Positions 40,257-49,900 of a DNA stretch of 64,000 nt are shown here, in pieces. The first letter of the stretch is position 1; each line of letters begins with the position of its first letter. The notes beneath the pieces were generated by a model, which saw only the letters and a program-made list of their open reading frames with translations, searched no databases and had not been told where the DNA came from. The translations under genes and the position numbers were made by a program. The stretch comes from CALJTV01 sp036821185 (GTDB lineage: Bacteria; Chloroflexota; Dehalococcoidia; GIF9; UBA5629): the NCBI GenBank assembly GCA_036821185.1, contig DAISKD010000001.1, forward strand, positions 248,001 to 312,000, written 5' to 3'.

Positions 40257-42569
40257 TTAGCTAGTGCTAAAATTGGCCACTACTGCCTGGCCCAGTGAAA
40301 TCCCACCGTCATTGCAAGGCACCTGTCTGTGGGTTAATACGAAAAAGTCGGAAACCTCCAGTAGAGGTATGACCTTGCCAAGCAATAAGCGGTTTTGAAA
40401 GACACCGCCGCTCAACACTACATGCCTAATACCTGTACGTTTACTAATAAGCTGGCACATCTGCAAGATCAACCTTGCCACAGTGTTGTGGAATTTAGCC
40501 GAGATCGTCGGTGTGTCCAGTTTATTATACACGTCCGCTATTATCCCCGCAAAAAGCTCGTTCAGATAGACCACATTTATACCATTTTGCTCAACTATGG
40601 AGAACGGATACTGGCCCTCTTTAAATCGGCTATCGGCGTCATAGGCTACCATTTCCAGTTCAACCGCTGCCTGCCCCTCGTAATCCACAGTGCCCCTGAC
40701 CCCGAGCAGGGCAGAAACTGCATCAAAAAGCCTTCCCATGCTGGACGTGAGCGGGGCATTGAGACCACTTTCAACCTGATGTTTGACAACATTCACCTCA
40801 ACTGGATCAATTTGCTTCAGTACACCCAATCTAGCAATAGCTTCCTCGCCCAGCAATTTAAGGACATAACCGATAGCAGTGCGATAAGGACGCTTTATAG
40901 CCATTGCCCCACCCGGTAAGGGTAAATACTCCAGATGCCCCAACCTCTGTGATTGTCCGTACTCCACAACCAAGAATTCACCACCCCAAATGCAGCCGTC
41001 ACTACCATATCCGGTACCATCAAAAGCAACACCTATTACCGGACCATCAATACCGTTGTCCACCATACAGCTAACCACGTGTGCATGATGGTGCTGCACC
41101 TGAACCAGCTTAATACCTTTTTCTCTGGAAACAAGCTCCATGGCATACTTCGTAGCAAGATACTCAGGATGGAGGTCACAAGCCACTACCTCCGGCTGAA
41201 CACGAAACAATCTTTTGTAAAGATTCAGGGTATTTTCAAAATGTTCTAAAGTCTCCAGGTTTTCCATATCACCAATATGCTGGCTGAGGAAGGCATAATT
41301 GTCCTTAGTCAGGCAGAAGGTGTTTTTCTCCTCTGCCCCACAACCAAACACCTGTCTGGCATGGAACTTTAGGTGGATGGGATATGGAGCATAGCCACGT
41401 GCCCGCCGAGTCAATTGAAGTTGCCCCCGTTCAACGATGGCCACACTGTCATCATACCTAGCATAGATATCACGATTGTGCACCACAAAGTAGTCCGCGA
41501 TCCCGGAAAGTCGTCTGAGGGCTTCGTCATTGTCTTTGGCAATTGGTTCCTCACTGATATTACCACTGGTCATCACCAAGGGCACACCAACTTGCTGCAT
41601 CAATAGATGATGCAAAGGAGTATAAGGAAGCATTACCCCCAAATATTTCAAATTCGGTGCCACAGCATTACAAACGGTGGATTCCGGCCTCCGTAGCATC
41701 AGGACGATGGGTGACTGCGGCGACATAAGCACCTTGGCTTCCAGTTCAGATACATAGCAGTGCCTTTTCGCCTCTTCCACACTAGCGACCATGACTGCGA
41801 ATGGTTTAAAGGGGCGCTTCTTCCTGTAGCGAAGCTGCTCCACTGTTTGCTCATCAGTAGCATTACATGCCAGCAGAAAACCGCCAAGGCCTTTTATGGC
41901 CACGATTTTACCTGCAAGCAGTAACTTACAAGCCTCAGAAACTACATCGGCAGCCTTTACAGAATTGCCATAGCCGTCAAGCAATTCCAGTCTCGGTCCA
42001 CACTTAGGACAGGCATTCGGTTGAGCATGAAAGCGACGGTTTAGAGGGTCGTGGTATTCAGCTTCGCAGTCCGAACACATCAGGAAAACCCGCATGGTTG
42101 TCTTGGGGCGATCATAGGGGATGTCTTCGATGATTGTGAAGCGCGGACCACAGTTGGTGCAATTGGTGAATGGATAGCGGTAACGTCTATCCTTCGGATC
42201 AAAAAGTTCCTGCAGACAAGCATCGCAGGTAGCGATATCGGGCGAAACAAGCTGGTACCTATCATTTTGGGCAATGCTTTGCCGTATCTCAAACGTCGTA
42301 TAAACATCGCTGTTACAAGGGTGATAGGTCACTACCACATCTTCTATACGCGCCAGCGGCGGGGCATTGCTCTGGAGTTCGGCAATAAACTGCTCCAGAC
42401 GATAGCGCTCACCCTGAACCTCTATACGTACATCTTCCGAAGTGTTACAGACCCACCCCTTAAGGTCGTACTTGGTCGCCAGCTGATAGACAAAGGGCCT
42501 GAAACCGACGCCTTGAACAACACCCCGAGCGCTGATCCTGGCTAATTCCAGTTTGTCTGCCCTGACCAT
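40257..42569 (-). CDS. hypF: Carbamoyltransferase HypF
   Basis: 770 residues with the full HypF architecture: an acylphosphatase domain (ARGVVQGVGFRPFVYQLA), two C2-C2 zinc fingers (CDACLQEL...CTNCGP and CSDCEAEY...CPKCGP), a YrdC domain (KGLGGFLLACNATDE) and a Kae1-like domain with VQHHHAHVVSCM. It makes the cyanide precursor for the [NiFe] site from carbamoyl phosphate. It is the first gene of the minus-strand run that continues to about 18.8 kb and is divergent from hspR-clpB. Confidence 0.97.
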   Translation of the reverse strand: MVRADKLELARISARGVVQGVGFRPFVYQLATKYDLKGWVCNTSEDVRIEVQGERYRLEQFIAELQSNAPPLARIEDVVVTYHPCNSDVYTTFEIRQSIAQNDRYQLVSPDIATCDACLQELFDPKDRRYRYPFTNCTNCGPRFTIIEDIPYDRPKTTMRVFLMCSDCEAEYHDPLNRRFHAQPNACPKCGPRLELLDGYGNSVKAADVVSEACKLLLAGKIVAIKGLGGFLLACNATDEQTVEQLRYRKKRPFKPFAVMVASVEEAKRHCYVSELEAKVLMSPQSPIVLMLRRPESTVCNAVAPNLKYLGVMLPYTPLHHLLMQQVGVPLVMTSGNISEEPIAKDNDEALRRLSGIADYFVVHNRDIYARYDDSVAIVERGQLQLTRRARGYAPYPIHLKFHARQVFGCGAEEKNTFCLTKDNYAFLSQHIGDMENLETLEHFENTLNLYKRLFRVQPEVVACDLHPEYLATKYAMELVSREKGIKLVQVQHHHAHVVSCMVDNGIDGPVIGVAFDGTGYGSDGCIWGGEFLVVEYGQSQRLGHLEYLPLPGGAMAIKRPYRTAIGYVLKLLGEEAIARLGVLKQIDPVEVNVVKHQVESGLNAPLTSSMGRLFDAVSALLGVRGTVDYEGQAAVELEMVAYDADSRFKEGQYPFSIVEQNGINVVYLNELFAGIIADVYNKLDTPTISAKFHNTVARLILQMCQLISKRTGIRHVVLSGGVFQNRLLLGKVIPLLEVSDFFVLTHRQVPCNDGGISLGQAVVANFSTS

Positions 42570-42690
42570 AGCACACGAATTTTACTTGAACATGCGCTTT
42601 AGAGCAAGAAAGATAATTAGCCGCCAGTACTTTGGGCAAGATCAGTGCCCTCGCCATCAAGGCTAAGGTCTACGGAGCGTATAACGATAA

Positions 42691-42719
42691 TTGACATAGT
42701 TTATATCAACAATTATAAT
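42691..42719 (+). promoter_or_regulatory. Consensus promoter of hspR-clpB with a dyad between the boxes
   Basis: A perfect TTGACA (42691-42696), exactly 17 bp, and a perfect TATAAT (42714-42719). The region 42691-42709 is an imperfect palindrome, TTGACATA and TATATCAA around GTT, overlapping the -35 box and spacer. Such a strong promoter would need repression, and the dyad is the candidate operator for the HspR-like protein encoded downstream. Confidence 0.8.
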
Positions 42720-42758
42720 ATTATTAGACTAATCTCTAACTTGACGGTGGGATATGCT

Positions 42759-43163
42759 ATGGAGAGCAAGGAGTACTGTAGTGGTGTATACATAATGGGA
42801 GTAGCCGCTAGGCTCACGGGCATGCATCCTCAGACGCTGCGCAAGTATGAAAAGGCTGGACTTCTGTCGCCGTCCCGCCATCGTAGGCTGCGCTTCTATT
42901 CTGAAGATGACATTGCCAAGCTAAGGATGATAAAGCATTTAGTTGAAGATGCTGGCCTAAATTTAGCGGGTTTGCGCCTTGCTCTGGATATAAGGACAAG
43001 GCTTTTAGAACTAAGATCAAAGATTGCCTCGATAATCGACGTTGATGAAGATCTCCAGCAACAGATTCTTAGCTTTCTCGACGAGACCATTCAGACTCTG
43101 GAAACTTGCACACCAGCTAGAGTTTTGCGTAGTAAGCCTGCAGAGGGGAGGGCAAAACAATGA
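42759..43163 (+). CDS. hspR: HspR-like MerR-family heat-shock regulator
   Basis: 134 residues from the ATG at 42759; the longer open frame back to 42645 would run through the promoter. The HTH starts YIMGVAARLTGMHPQTLRKYEKAGLL and continues RLRFYSEDDIAKLRMIKHL, closely following HspR. A C-terminal helical region (about residues 75-115) fits dimerisation. HspR represses chaperone genes until heat stress. Its stop overlaps the clpB start (ATGA), a common hspR-clpB arrangement. Confidence 0.88.
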   Translation: MESKEYCSGVYIMGVAARLTGMHPQTLRKYEKAGLLSPSRHRRLRFYSEDDIAKLRMIKHLVEDAGLNLAGLRLALDIRTRLLELRSKIASIIDVDEDLQQQILSFLDETIQTLETCTPARVLRSKPAEGRAKQ

Positions 43164-45760
43164 ATATAAACAGATTCACCGAAAAAGCACAAGAGGCCTT
43201 ACTGACAGCTCAAAAGCTTGCTGAGGAACATAGTCACACCCAAGTTGAAGTGGAACATTTGCTTTACACCTTAGTGGAGCAAGAAGGTGGAATAATACCG
43301 CAGATCTTGTCCAAACTAGGCGTTGACGCGCGCTCCTTAAGAAGGCAGCTGGACGACGAGTTGGAGCGTCTTCCAAAAGCATACGGGCCAGTACAGGTCT
43401 ACGTATCGCCGCGCCTTAAGCAAGTGCTAGACACAGCCGAAAAAGAGGCTGGCAGATTCAAGGATGAATACATCAGCACAGAGCACTTGTTTCTGGCTAT
43501 CCTGGAAACAGAAAACACTGGCACAGCGCGAATATTGAAGGGCCACGGTGTGACCAAGGACCGCGTTTACCAGACGCTGGCTTCCATAAGGGGCAGCCAG
43601 CGAGTGACCGACCCCAACCCTGAAGGCAAATATCAGGCACTGGAAAAGTACGGACGCGACCTCACCGAGATTGCCCGCCGGGGTAAGTTGGATCCAGTCA
43701 TAGGTCGCGACGATGAAATCAGGCGCGTGGTTCAAGTGTTATCCAGGAGGACAAAGAACAACCCCGTCCTTATCGGTGAACCTGGCGTAGGCAAGACAGC
43801 CATCGTGGAAGGACTAGCCCAACGCATAGTCCGTGGTGATGTCCCCGAGGGATTAAGGAATAAGCGCTTAGTAGCACTAGATATGGGTGCGCTCATAGCC
43901 GGGGCTAAGTACCGTGGCGAATTTGAAGACAGGCTCAAAGCAGTCCTCAAGGAAATCCAGCAGTCAGAAGGTGAAATAATCCTGTTCATCGACGAACTAC
44001 ATACTGTAGTGGGCGCTGGCGCTGCCGAAGGTGCAATAGACGCCTCGAACATGTTAAAGCCTATGCTGGCTCGCGGCGAGTTACACTGTATAGGTGCCAC
44101 CACCCTGGATGAGTACCGAAAATATATAGAAAAGGATGCCGCTTTAGAGAGAAGGTTCCAGCCGATAATTGTCAATGAGCCTTCTGTAGAGGATACTATC
44201 TCAATCCTTCGCGGTCTTAAGGAACGCTACGAAGTACACCATGGGGTGCGCATAAAGGACTCAGCCCTGGTAGCTGCAGCAGTGCTCTCAAACCGCTATA
44301 TCTCCGACCGTTTCCTGCCAGACAAGGCTATAGACCTGGTGGATGAAGCTGCTGCCAAATTGAGGACCGAAATTGACAGCATGCCAGCGGAGCTGGACGA
44401 GGTTACGCGCCGCATCATGCAGCTCGAAATAGAAAGAGAAGCCCTGAGAAAAGAGCAGGATACCGCCTCAAAGGAAAGGTTAAACGCTTTGGAGAAGGAA
44501 CTGGCAAATCTGAAGGAGGAGGAACGCCGGCTCCGAATGCAATGGGAGGAAGAAAAACACGACATCCACGAACTTCAGCAGTTGAAAGAACGCATAGAAC
44601 AGGTAAGATATGAGATCGAAAAGGCGGAGCGCGCAGCAGACTTTGAAAAAGCAGCACAGCTCAAATACGGCACACTGGTAGAACTGGAAAAACAGCTAAA
44701 GGACAAGGAAGAAAGGCTTTCCACCAGAAAGGGGCAGCGCCTGCTTAAAGAAGAGGTGGATGACGAAGACATCGCCGAGGTGGTCAGTCGCTGGACAGGC
44801 ATACCGGTAAGCCGATTGCTCGAGGGCGAGATTCAAAAGCTCGTCCACATGGAAGAACGACTACATAAGCGCATTGTAGGTCAGGATGAAGCAGTAAGAG
44901 CTGTTGCCAATGTTATCCGGCGTGCCCGTGCCGGCATTCAAGACCCGAATCGTCCCCTAGGAAGCTTCATCTTCCTCGGGCCTACTGGCGTAGGCAAAAC
45001 AGAGCTAGCGCGGGCACTAGCTGAATTTTTGTTCGACGACGAAAGGGCCATGGTTCGCCTCGACATGTCAGAATACATGGAAAAACATACCGTGTCACGG
45101 CTTATAGGTGCCCCACCAGGTTACGTGGGCTATGAAGAGGGTGGCCAGCTCACTGAGGCAGTAAGACGCCGCCATTACACAGTAATCTTGCTAGACGAAA
45201 TAGAAAAGGCGCATCCTGACGTATTTAACGTCTTGTTGCAAATACTCGATGATGGACGTCTAACAGATGGCCACGGCCGCACCGTAGACTTCAAAAATAC
45301 CGTCCTTATAATGACCAGCAACCTGGGAGGACAATGGATCATAGACCTCGGGCCACATCAGGAGATGGAGATGCGGCGCCGAATTATGGAATTGCTCAGG
45401 GCACAATTCCGACCTGAGTTCCTCAACCGGATAGATGAAATAGTAATATTCCACCCCCTCAATATCGAACATATAAAGCAGATCGTAGAACTACAGATCG
45501 ACAACGTCAGAAAACGGCTTGCCGGCCGCCACATCGACATCAGGCTTACAGAGGCTGCCAAAGAGTATCTAATCAGCGAGGGGTATGACCCCGCATATGG
45601 CGCTCGTCCCCTCAGACGAGCAATTCAGAGACTACTACTTGACCCATTAGCCATGAAGATTTTAGAAGGAGAGTTCAAGGACGGAGATAGTATCGAAATC
45701 GATGCCAAGAACGGCAAGATACTGTTCACCAAGAGTGGGGCCGCCATAAGCGCGACGTAA
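43160..45760 (+). CDS. clpB: ATP-dependent disaggregase ClpB
   Basis: 866 residues, normal for ClpB. Domain order: Clp-N (NRFTEKAQEALLTAQKLAEE and a repeat near residues 85-145), AAA-1 with Walker A GEPGVGKTA and Walker B ILFIDELHT, a long coiled-coil middle domain of about residues 410-525 that distinguishes ClpB from ClpC, AAA-2 with GPTGVGKTE and VILLDEIEKAHPDV, and a C-terminal YDPAYGARPLRRAIQ sensor-2 region. It rescues aggregated proteins with DnaK. It is translationally coupled to hspR. Confidence 0.98.
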   Translation: MNINRFTEKAQEALLTAQKLAEEHSHTQVEVEHLLYTLVEQEGGIIPQILSKLGVDARSLRRQLDDELERLPKAYGPVQVYVSPRLKQVLDTAEKEAGRFKDEYISTEHLFLAILETENTGTARILKGHGVTKDRVYQTLASIRGSQRVTDPNPEGKYQALEKYGRDLTEIARRGKLDPVIGRDDEIRRVVQVLSRRTKNNPVLIGEPGVGKTAIVEGLAQRIVRGDVPEGLRNKRLVALDMGALIAGAKYRGEFEDRLKAVLKEIQQSEGEIILFIDELHTVVGAGAAEGAIDASNMLKPMLARGELHCIGATTLDEYRKYIEKDAALERRFQPIIVNEPSVEDTISILRGLKERYEVHHGVRIKDSALVAAAVLSNRYISDRFLPDKAIDLVDEAAAKLRTEIDSMPAELDEVTRRIMQLEIEREALRKEQDTASKERLNALEKELANLKEEERRLRMQWEEEKHDIHELQQLKERIEQVRYEIEKAERAADFEKAAQLKYGTLVELEKQLKDKEERLSTRKGQRLLKEEVDDEDIAEVVSRWTGIPVSRLLEGEIQKLVHMEERLHKRIVGQDEAVRAVANVIRRARAGIQDPNRPLGSFIFLGPTGVGKTELARALAEFLFDDERAMVRLDMSEYMEKHTVSRLIGAPPGYVGYEEGGQLTEAVRRRHYTVILLDEIEKAHPDVFNVLLQILDDGRLTDGHGRTVDFKNTVLIMTSNLGGQWIIDLGPHQEMEMRRRIMELLRAQFRPEFLNRIDEIVIFHPLNIEHIKQIVELQIDNVRKRLAGRHIDIRLTEAAKEYLISEGYDPAYGARPLRRAIQRLLLDPLAMKILEGEFKDGDSIEIDAKNGKILFTKSGAAISAT

Positions 45761-45790
45761 TAGCAGACGCAGAGGCTTTACACATCTAAC

Positions 45791-46789
45791 CTACTCCGTG
45801 GCATAGTCGCCTGCTTTGATAGCCTCCACTATACCTTGCTTAGCGGCTAGATAAGCTAAGTAAATAGCGTTCTTGATAGCTGTCGAGCGGCTGCGACCGT
45901 GGGCTATAATAATGTTACCTTCCAAGCCCAATAAACAGGCACCACCGTACTGTTTGTAGTCCAGCTTTCTCACCACAGAAGTGAGTTGTACGTACTGTGC
46001 CAGTGCCGGTCCCGTCAAATAACGGTCGATCTCCGCCATTTCGCCCAGCGCTAAAAGTTCCTGAACAACCTCGGAGTACCCCTCTATGGTCTTAATCAGG
46101 ACATTGCCAGTAAAGCCATCGGTGACAATTATGTCAGCCTTGCCCCGTAATACATCGAATCCCTCCACATTCCCGATAAAGTTTAGACCGGACCTCTTCA
46201 ACAGTTGGTATGCCTCTCGAGCCAGAGTACTGCCTTTTAGCTCTTCTTCACCAACATTTAACAGCCCCACACGGGGGCACTCAATTCCCAAGACATGCTC
46301 CGCTAGTATGTTGGCAAGCTGCGCAAACTGTACTAGAAATATTGGCTTGCAGTTAACGTTTACCCCCACGTCGATAATCAGAGTCGGCTGAGGCTGATTG
46401 AGGTCGGCCACAGCACAAATAGCCATTCTCTGGATACCCGGAACCATTTTCAAATTCAGAAAGGAGGCGACAACCGTGGCACCTGTACTCCCCGCAGAAA
46501 CAAAACCATCTACGACGCCATCATGTACCAGCTTAGCACCGATAACTACAGAGGAATTTGGCTTATTCTGAACAGCTTGTATCGGGTCTTCATCACCCCG
46601 CACCACCTCCCTGGCATCGACGATAGTCACCCCAGATATGTTGGAGTAACGACGGAGAAGCATCTCCAAAATCGCCTTCCTGCCGACAAGTGCTACTTCG
46701 ACCGGGTATTGCCTTACCGCGGCAATAGCACCTTTAACCACCTCGCGAGGGGCATAATCACCGCCTTCAGCATCAACAGCAATTATCAT
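45791..46789 (-). CDS. plsX: Phosphate acyltransferase PlsX
   Basis: 332 residues. It starts IIAVDAEGGDYAPREVVKGA, the PlsX opening, and includes FVSAGSTGATVVAS, LIDVGVNVNCKP and a C-terminal YGGACLLGLEGNIIIAHGRS. It makes acyl-phosphate from acyl-ACP for phospholipid synthesis. The gene is convergent with clpB and divergent from hypA. No plsY or fab genes are adjacent. Confidence 0.96.
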   Translation of the reverse strand: MIIAVDAEGGDYAPREVVKGAIAAVRQYPVEVALVGRKAILEMLLRRYSNISGVTIVDAREVVRGDEDPIQAVQNKPNSSVVIGAKLVHDGVVDGFVSAGSTGATVVASFLNLKMVPGIQRMAICAVADLNQPQPTLIIDVGVNVNCKPIFLVQFAQLANILAEHVLGIECPRVGLLNVGEEELKGSTLAREAYQLLKRSGLNFIGNVEGFDVLRGKADIIVTDGFTGNVLIKTIEGYSEVVQELLALGEMAEIDRYLTGPALAQYVQLTSVVRKLDYKQYGGACLLGLEGNIIIAHGRSRSTAIKNAIYLAYLAAKQGIVEAIKAGDYATE

Positions 46790-46949
46790 GTCTTACTTCC
46801 ACAATTCCCACTATCAGCGGCTCAAACAGTTGATAACAGAATTTAGCCGTTCGCCCGCCTTTTGTCAAGGAAAGAAATGGCTCTCGACCTCACGAAAAAT
46901 AACTTTGGTGCTTAAGAAGTCCGCTACAGACATCGCTGCAGAGTATACT

Positions 46950-46979
46950 TTGAAAGAGGCAAGGTAAAAAGTCTATAAT
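46950..46979 (+). promoter_or_regulatory. Promoter of hypA-hypB
   Basis: TTGAAA (46950-46955), an 18-bp spacer and a perfect TATAAT (46974-46979), about 40 nt before the hypA GTG at 47020. The predicted transcript excludes most of the alternative upstream reading frame. Confidence 0.65.
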
Positions 46980-47019
46980 CCACTGGGTTTACTTGAAAGT
47001 AAAACACCATAGGACAGCA

Positions 47020-47361
47020 GTGCACGAGTTAGCGATAACACAAAACATACTCGATATTGCCATCAGCGAAGCCAAGGCCGCGGGAGCAGGCCAGATAACA
47101 AAGATCAGGCTCGTCATCGGGGAACTGTCAGGCGTCGTCGGAGAGTGTGTGCAATTTTACTTCGATTTCCTAAAAAAAGACAGCATCGCTGAAAATGCGA
47201 GCATTGATTTTGAAGTAATACCTGCCAAGCTGCACTGCCGCGATTGCCAGACTAACTTCAAACTCGAGGATTCCAGTTGGGTCTGCCCCGGCTGCCACGG
47301 CACCAGCCTGGAGATAACAGAAGGACAAAACTGTTTTATCGAAAGTATAGAGGTCGAATGA
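47020..47361 (+). CDS. hypA: Hydrogenase nickel incorporation protein HypA
   Basis: 113 residues from a GTG at 47020, giving MHELAITQNILDIA. The histidine at position 2 is the nickel ligand, so this start is functionally required; AGGA lies just upstream. The zinc-ribbon part has CRDC and CPGC pairs. HypA works with HypB to deliver nickel to the hydrogenase large subunit. It is separated from hypCDEF by hspR-clpB and plsX. Confidence 0.95.
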   Translation: MHELAITQNILDIAISEAKAAGAGQITKIRLVIGELSGVVGECVQFYFDFLKKDSIAENASIDFEVIPAKLHCRDCQTNFKLEDSSWVCPGCHGTSLEITEGQNCFIESIEVE

Positions 47362-47364
47362 TAG

Positions 47365-48045
47365 ATGAAAAGGATAAAGGTACTTAAAAATATCACCAGT
47401 GCGAATGACGCTATAGCCGCCCAGAATAGGGAGTTACTCGACAGTCACAAGATCATAGCTATTAATCTTATGTCATCCCCAGGCGCTGGCAAGACGAGCC
47501 TTATCCTCAATACCATAGAGCAGCTGCGTCACAAGCTGCGCCTAGCCGTCATTGAAGGGGACATCGCCTCGAAAATAGATGCCGACAAGATCGACAAACA
47601 GCAGATCCCGGTGGTGCAGATAAACACTGGCGGTAGCTGCTCTCTAGAAGCTCACATGATCACAGAAGCATTAAATAGACTGCCGTTGAAGAATACCGAC
47701 CTACTATTCATCGAGAATGTAGGCAACCTGATCTGCCCCGCTGGTTTCTCCCTCGGCGAACACAAGAAGGTGGTAGTCTCGAGCATCGCTGAAGGCGATG
47801 ACAAACCAGCCAAGTATCCTGTCATGTTCTCCCTAGCCGATGCCGTGGTTATAAATAAAATTGACCTGCTTCCCTTGCAAGAATTCGACCTAGCCGGTTT
47901 TCGCAAGAAAATTGTTGATTTGAATCCGGACGTTACCATCTTCGAAGTCTCCTGCAAGACCGGGCAAGGGATCGATGCCTGGTGCGACTGGCTACTAGAA
48001 CAGGTAAGAAATCGACTTAAAAAACAGGAGACTGAAAAACCCTAG
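47365..48045 (+). CDS. hypB: Hydrogenase nickel incorporation GTPase HypB
   Basis: 226 residues. The P-loop is LMSSPGAGKTSL, and the metal site at the dimer interface appears as GGSCSLEAHMI (cysteine and histidine). FIENVGNLICPAGFSLGE and DAVVINKIDLLP complete the GTPase motifs. The N-terminal histidine-rich nickel store and CxxCGC motif of some HypB proteins are absent. It starts 3 nt after hypA, forming a two-gene operon. Confidence 0.96.
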   Translation: MKRIKVLKNITSANDAIAAQNRELLDSHKIIAINLMSSPGAGKTSLILNTIEQLRHKLRLAVIEGDIASKIDADKIDKQQIPVVQINTGGSCSLEAHMITEALNRLPLKNTDLLFIENVGNLICPAGFSLGEHKKVVVSSIAEGDDKPAKYPVMFSLADAVVINKIDLLPLQEFDLAGFRKKIVDLNPDVTIFEVSCKTGQGIDAWCDWLLEQVRNRLKKQETEKP

Positions 48046-48076
48046 CCTTCCACCCATCACAAATACACAAGTGCGG

Positions 48077-49156
48077 TCACCCCCGCTTTATGACGTGTAT
48101 GGCGCTAGCTTTAAAACTGGCATATATGTCCTTACCGGGCTCAAGCGCCATATCTTCAGCGGACTTCCGAGTTAACACCCCCAAAAGTGGAAAGCCACAA
48201 TCCACTTCAATCCTGACCAGCGGACCCACAGTTGTCACCCTCTTTATCTTGCCTCGAAATACGTTTCTGGCACTGGTCAACTCCTTAACTCGGGCAAAAG
48301 TGATATCTTCAGGTCTAATAGTCACCCAAACGGAGTCGCCAATTTCACAGGCGGTGACCGTCTCCAATACAGCTCCGTTAACATTTATTGTCGTCAAATT
48401 CTCGTTCTTACCTTCTACCCTCCCTTCTAAAATATTCTCCACACCCACAAATTCAGCTATCTCTTTGTTTACCGGAGAACAGAATATTTCAGCCGGACTG
48501 CCTACTTGAAGCAATTCCCCATCCATGAGCACCCCGACACGCCTTGCCAGCCGCTGACCCTGTGCCATATCATGCGTCGCCATCACGATGGTCATCTTGC
48601 GCGTTTGAATAAGCCGAGCTAAAAGTGCCTCCACTTTAGCTGCAGAAATTGGGTCGAGATTAGCCGTAGGCTCATCCAAAAACAACACATCTGGTTCGGT
48701 AACTAAAGCTCTTGCTAAAGCTATCAATTGCACCTCACCGCCAGACAGGGTCTTGGCCTTCCTGGTAGCATATTCAGCCATGCCTACCAATTCCAGAACA
48801 GCCTCAACCTTTTTGTTCGCCACTGCTGTCTTTTCACTCCTCCATTTAAGACTACAGGCGATGTTATCCCAGACACTGCCAGAGAAAACGATGGGTTTCT
48901 GCGATACAAATGACATCCTTCGCCTCGCCTGCAACCGTAAGCGTTCAGAAGAGGTCACATTAACCCCGGCAAAGTAAACTTCACCCTTGGATGGCTTGTC
49001 TAAAAGGTCGAGCAACCGTAGGAGCGTTGTCTTGCCAGCACCACGCGGACCAATCAAACCGAAGACCTCGCCTTTGCGAATCTGCAGGTCAATGCATTTC
49101 AGCACCGGTCTTTTTTGGTAATGCTTCCCCAGTCCCTGAGCTTCTATTATTATCAT
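48077..49156 (-). CDS. tupC: Tungstate/molybdate-type ABC transporter ATP-binding protein
   Basis: 359 residues. The ABC ATPase is complete: GPRGAGKTTLLRLL (Walker A), TLSGGEVQLIALARAL (signature) and VLFLDEPTANLDP (Walker B). A C-terminal extension of about 120 residues (GDSVWVTIRPEDITFARV) fits a TOBE-type oxyanion-sensing domain. It overlaps the permease gene by 4 nt and powers uptake with TupA and TupB. The specificity is inferred from TupA and the upstream riboswitch. Confidence 0.92.
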   Translation of the reverse strand: MIIIEAQGLGKHYQKRPVLKCIDLQIRKGEVFGLIGPRGAGKTTLLRLLDLLDKPSKGEVYFAGVNVTSSERLRLQARRRMSFVSQKPIVFSGSVWDNIACSLKWRSEKTAVANKKVEAVLELVGMAEYATRKAKTLSGGEVQLIALARALVTEPDVLFLDEPTANLDPISAAKVEALLARLIQTRKMTIVMATHDMAQGQRLARRVGVLMDGELLQVGSPAEIFCSPVNKEIAEFVGVENILEGRVEGKNENLTTINVNGAVLETVTACEIGDSVWVTIRPEDITFARVKELTSARNVFRGKIKRVTTVGPLVRIEVDCGFPLLGVLTRKSAEDMALEPGKDIYASFKASAIHVIKRG

Positions 49157-49839
49157 CTATGTTGCAGCCAACTTATGCTTAAGTTTACCACCAGCGCTAC
49201 TGCTAGCAATATTATCCCCAGAGCTATAGACAACTCGACATCGCCCCTTGTGACCTCAAGCGAGATAGCTGTGGTCAGGGTTCTGGTAAACCCTCTTATG
49301 TTTCCACCCACCATCACAGAGAGACCAACCTCAGAAATGGCTCGACCAAAACCCATCACCCCCGCAGCAAGCATAGCATATCGTGCTTCACTCATGACTT
49401 TGATCGCCGCCTGCCACCGATTAGCACCCAGTGCCACAGCTGTGTCATGGACAGAAGCATCGACACCGCTTAAAGCAGATATAGCTAATCCTAACATTAT
49501 CGGACTCACAAGAAGCACCTGACCAATAACCATCGCCGCCGGAGTGAACAATAACCCCAAGCTACCGAGTGGTCCAGAGCGCGACAACAACAGAAAAACA
49601 AATAGACCAACTAAAACCGTGGGTAGACTATACAAAGTCTGTACTGTAGCCATCAAGAGCCTTTTGCCTGGGAACAAACTGAAATGCACCAACCCAGCTA
49701 ATGGAAAACAAACCACACAAGCAATTGCACAAGAAGTCGCCGAGATCGCCAGCGATCGGGCAGTTATGTCAATCACCTCGGCATCAAAGGAGCTAATAAG
49801 TTGCAACGCCTTTATGAAGCCAGTCCATAATTCTTCCAT
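49153..49839 (-). CDS. tupB: Tungstate ABC transporter permease
   Basis: 228 residues with several hydrophobic segments. The permease coupling signature is seen in ALGANRWQAAIKVMSEARYAM followed by GFGRAISEVGLSVMVGGN, where EVG is typical of Tup/Mod-like permeases. TLTTAISLEVTRGD matches TupB. It is coupled to tupC by an ATGA overlap and follows tupA by 61 nt. Confidence 0.93.
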   Translation of the reverse strand: MEELWTGFIKALQLISSFDAEVIDITARSLAISATSCAIACVVCFPLAGLVHFSLFPGKRLLMATVQTLYSLPTVLVGLFVFLLLSRSGPLGSLGLLFTPAAMVIGQVLLVSPIMLGLAISALSGVDASVHDTAVALGANRWQAAIKVMSEARYAMLAAGVMGFGRAISEVGLSVMVGGNIRGFTRTLTTAISLEVTRGDVELSIALGIILLAVALVVNLSISWLQHR

Positions 49840-49900
49840 CGCCTATCTACTCACCACCTAAGTCAAAGTAGGGCCCAGCCCTGCTGTTCTCCGTACTCAA

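Noticed and set aside
40395..40919. 174-codon plus-strand open frame
   Set aside because: Antisense to the Kae1-like domain of HypF. No recognisable protein features.
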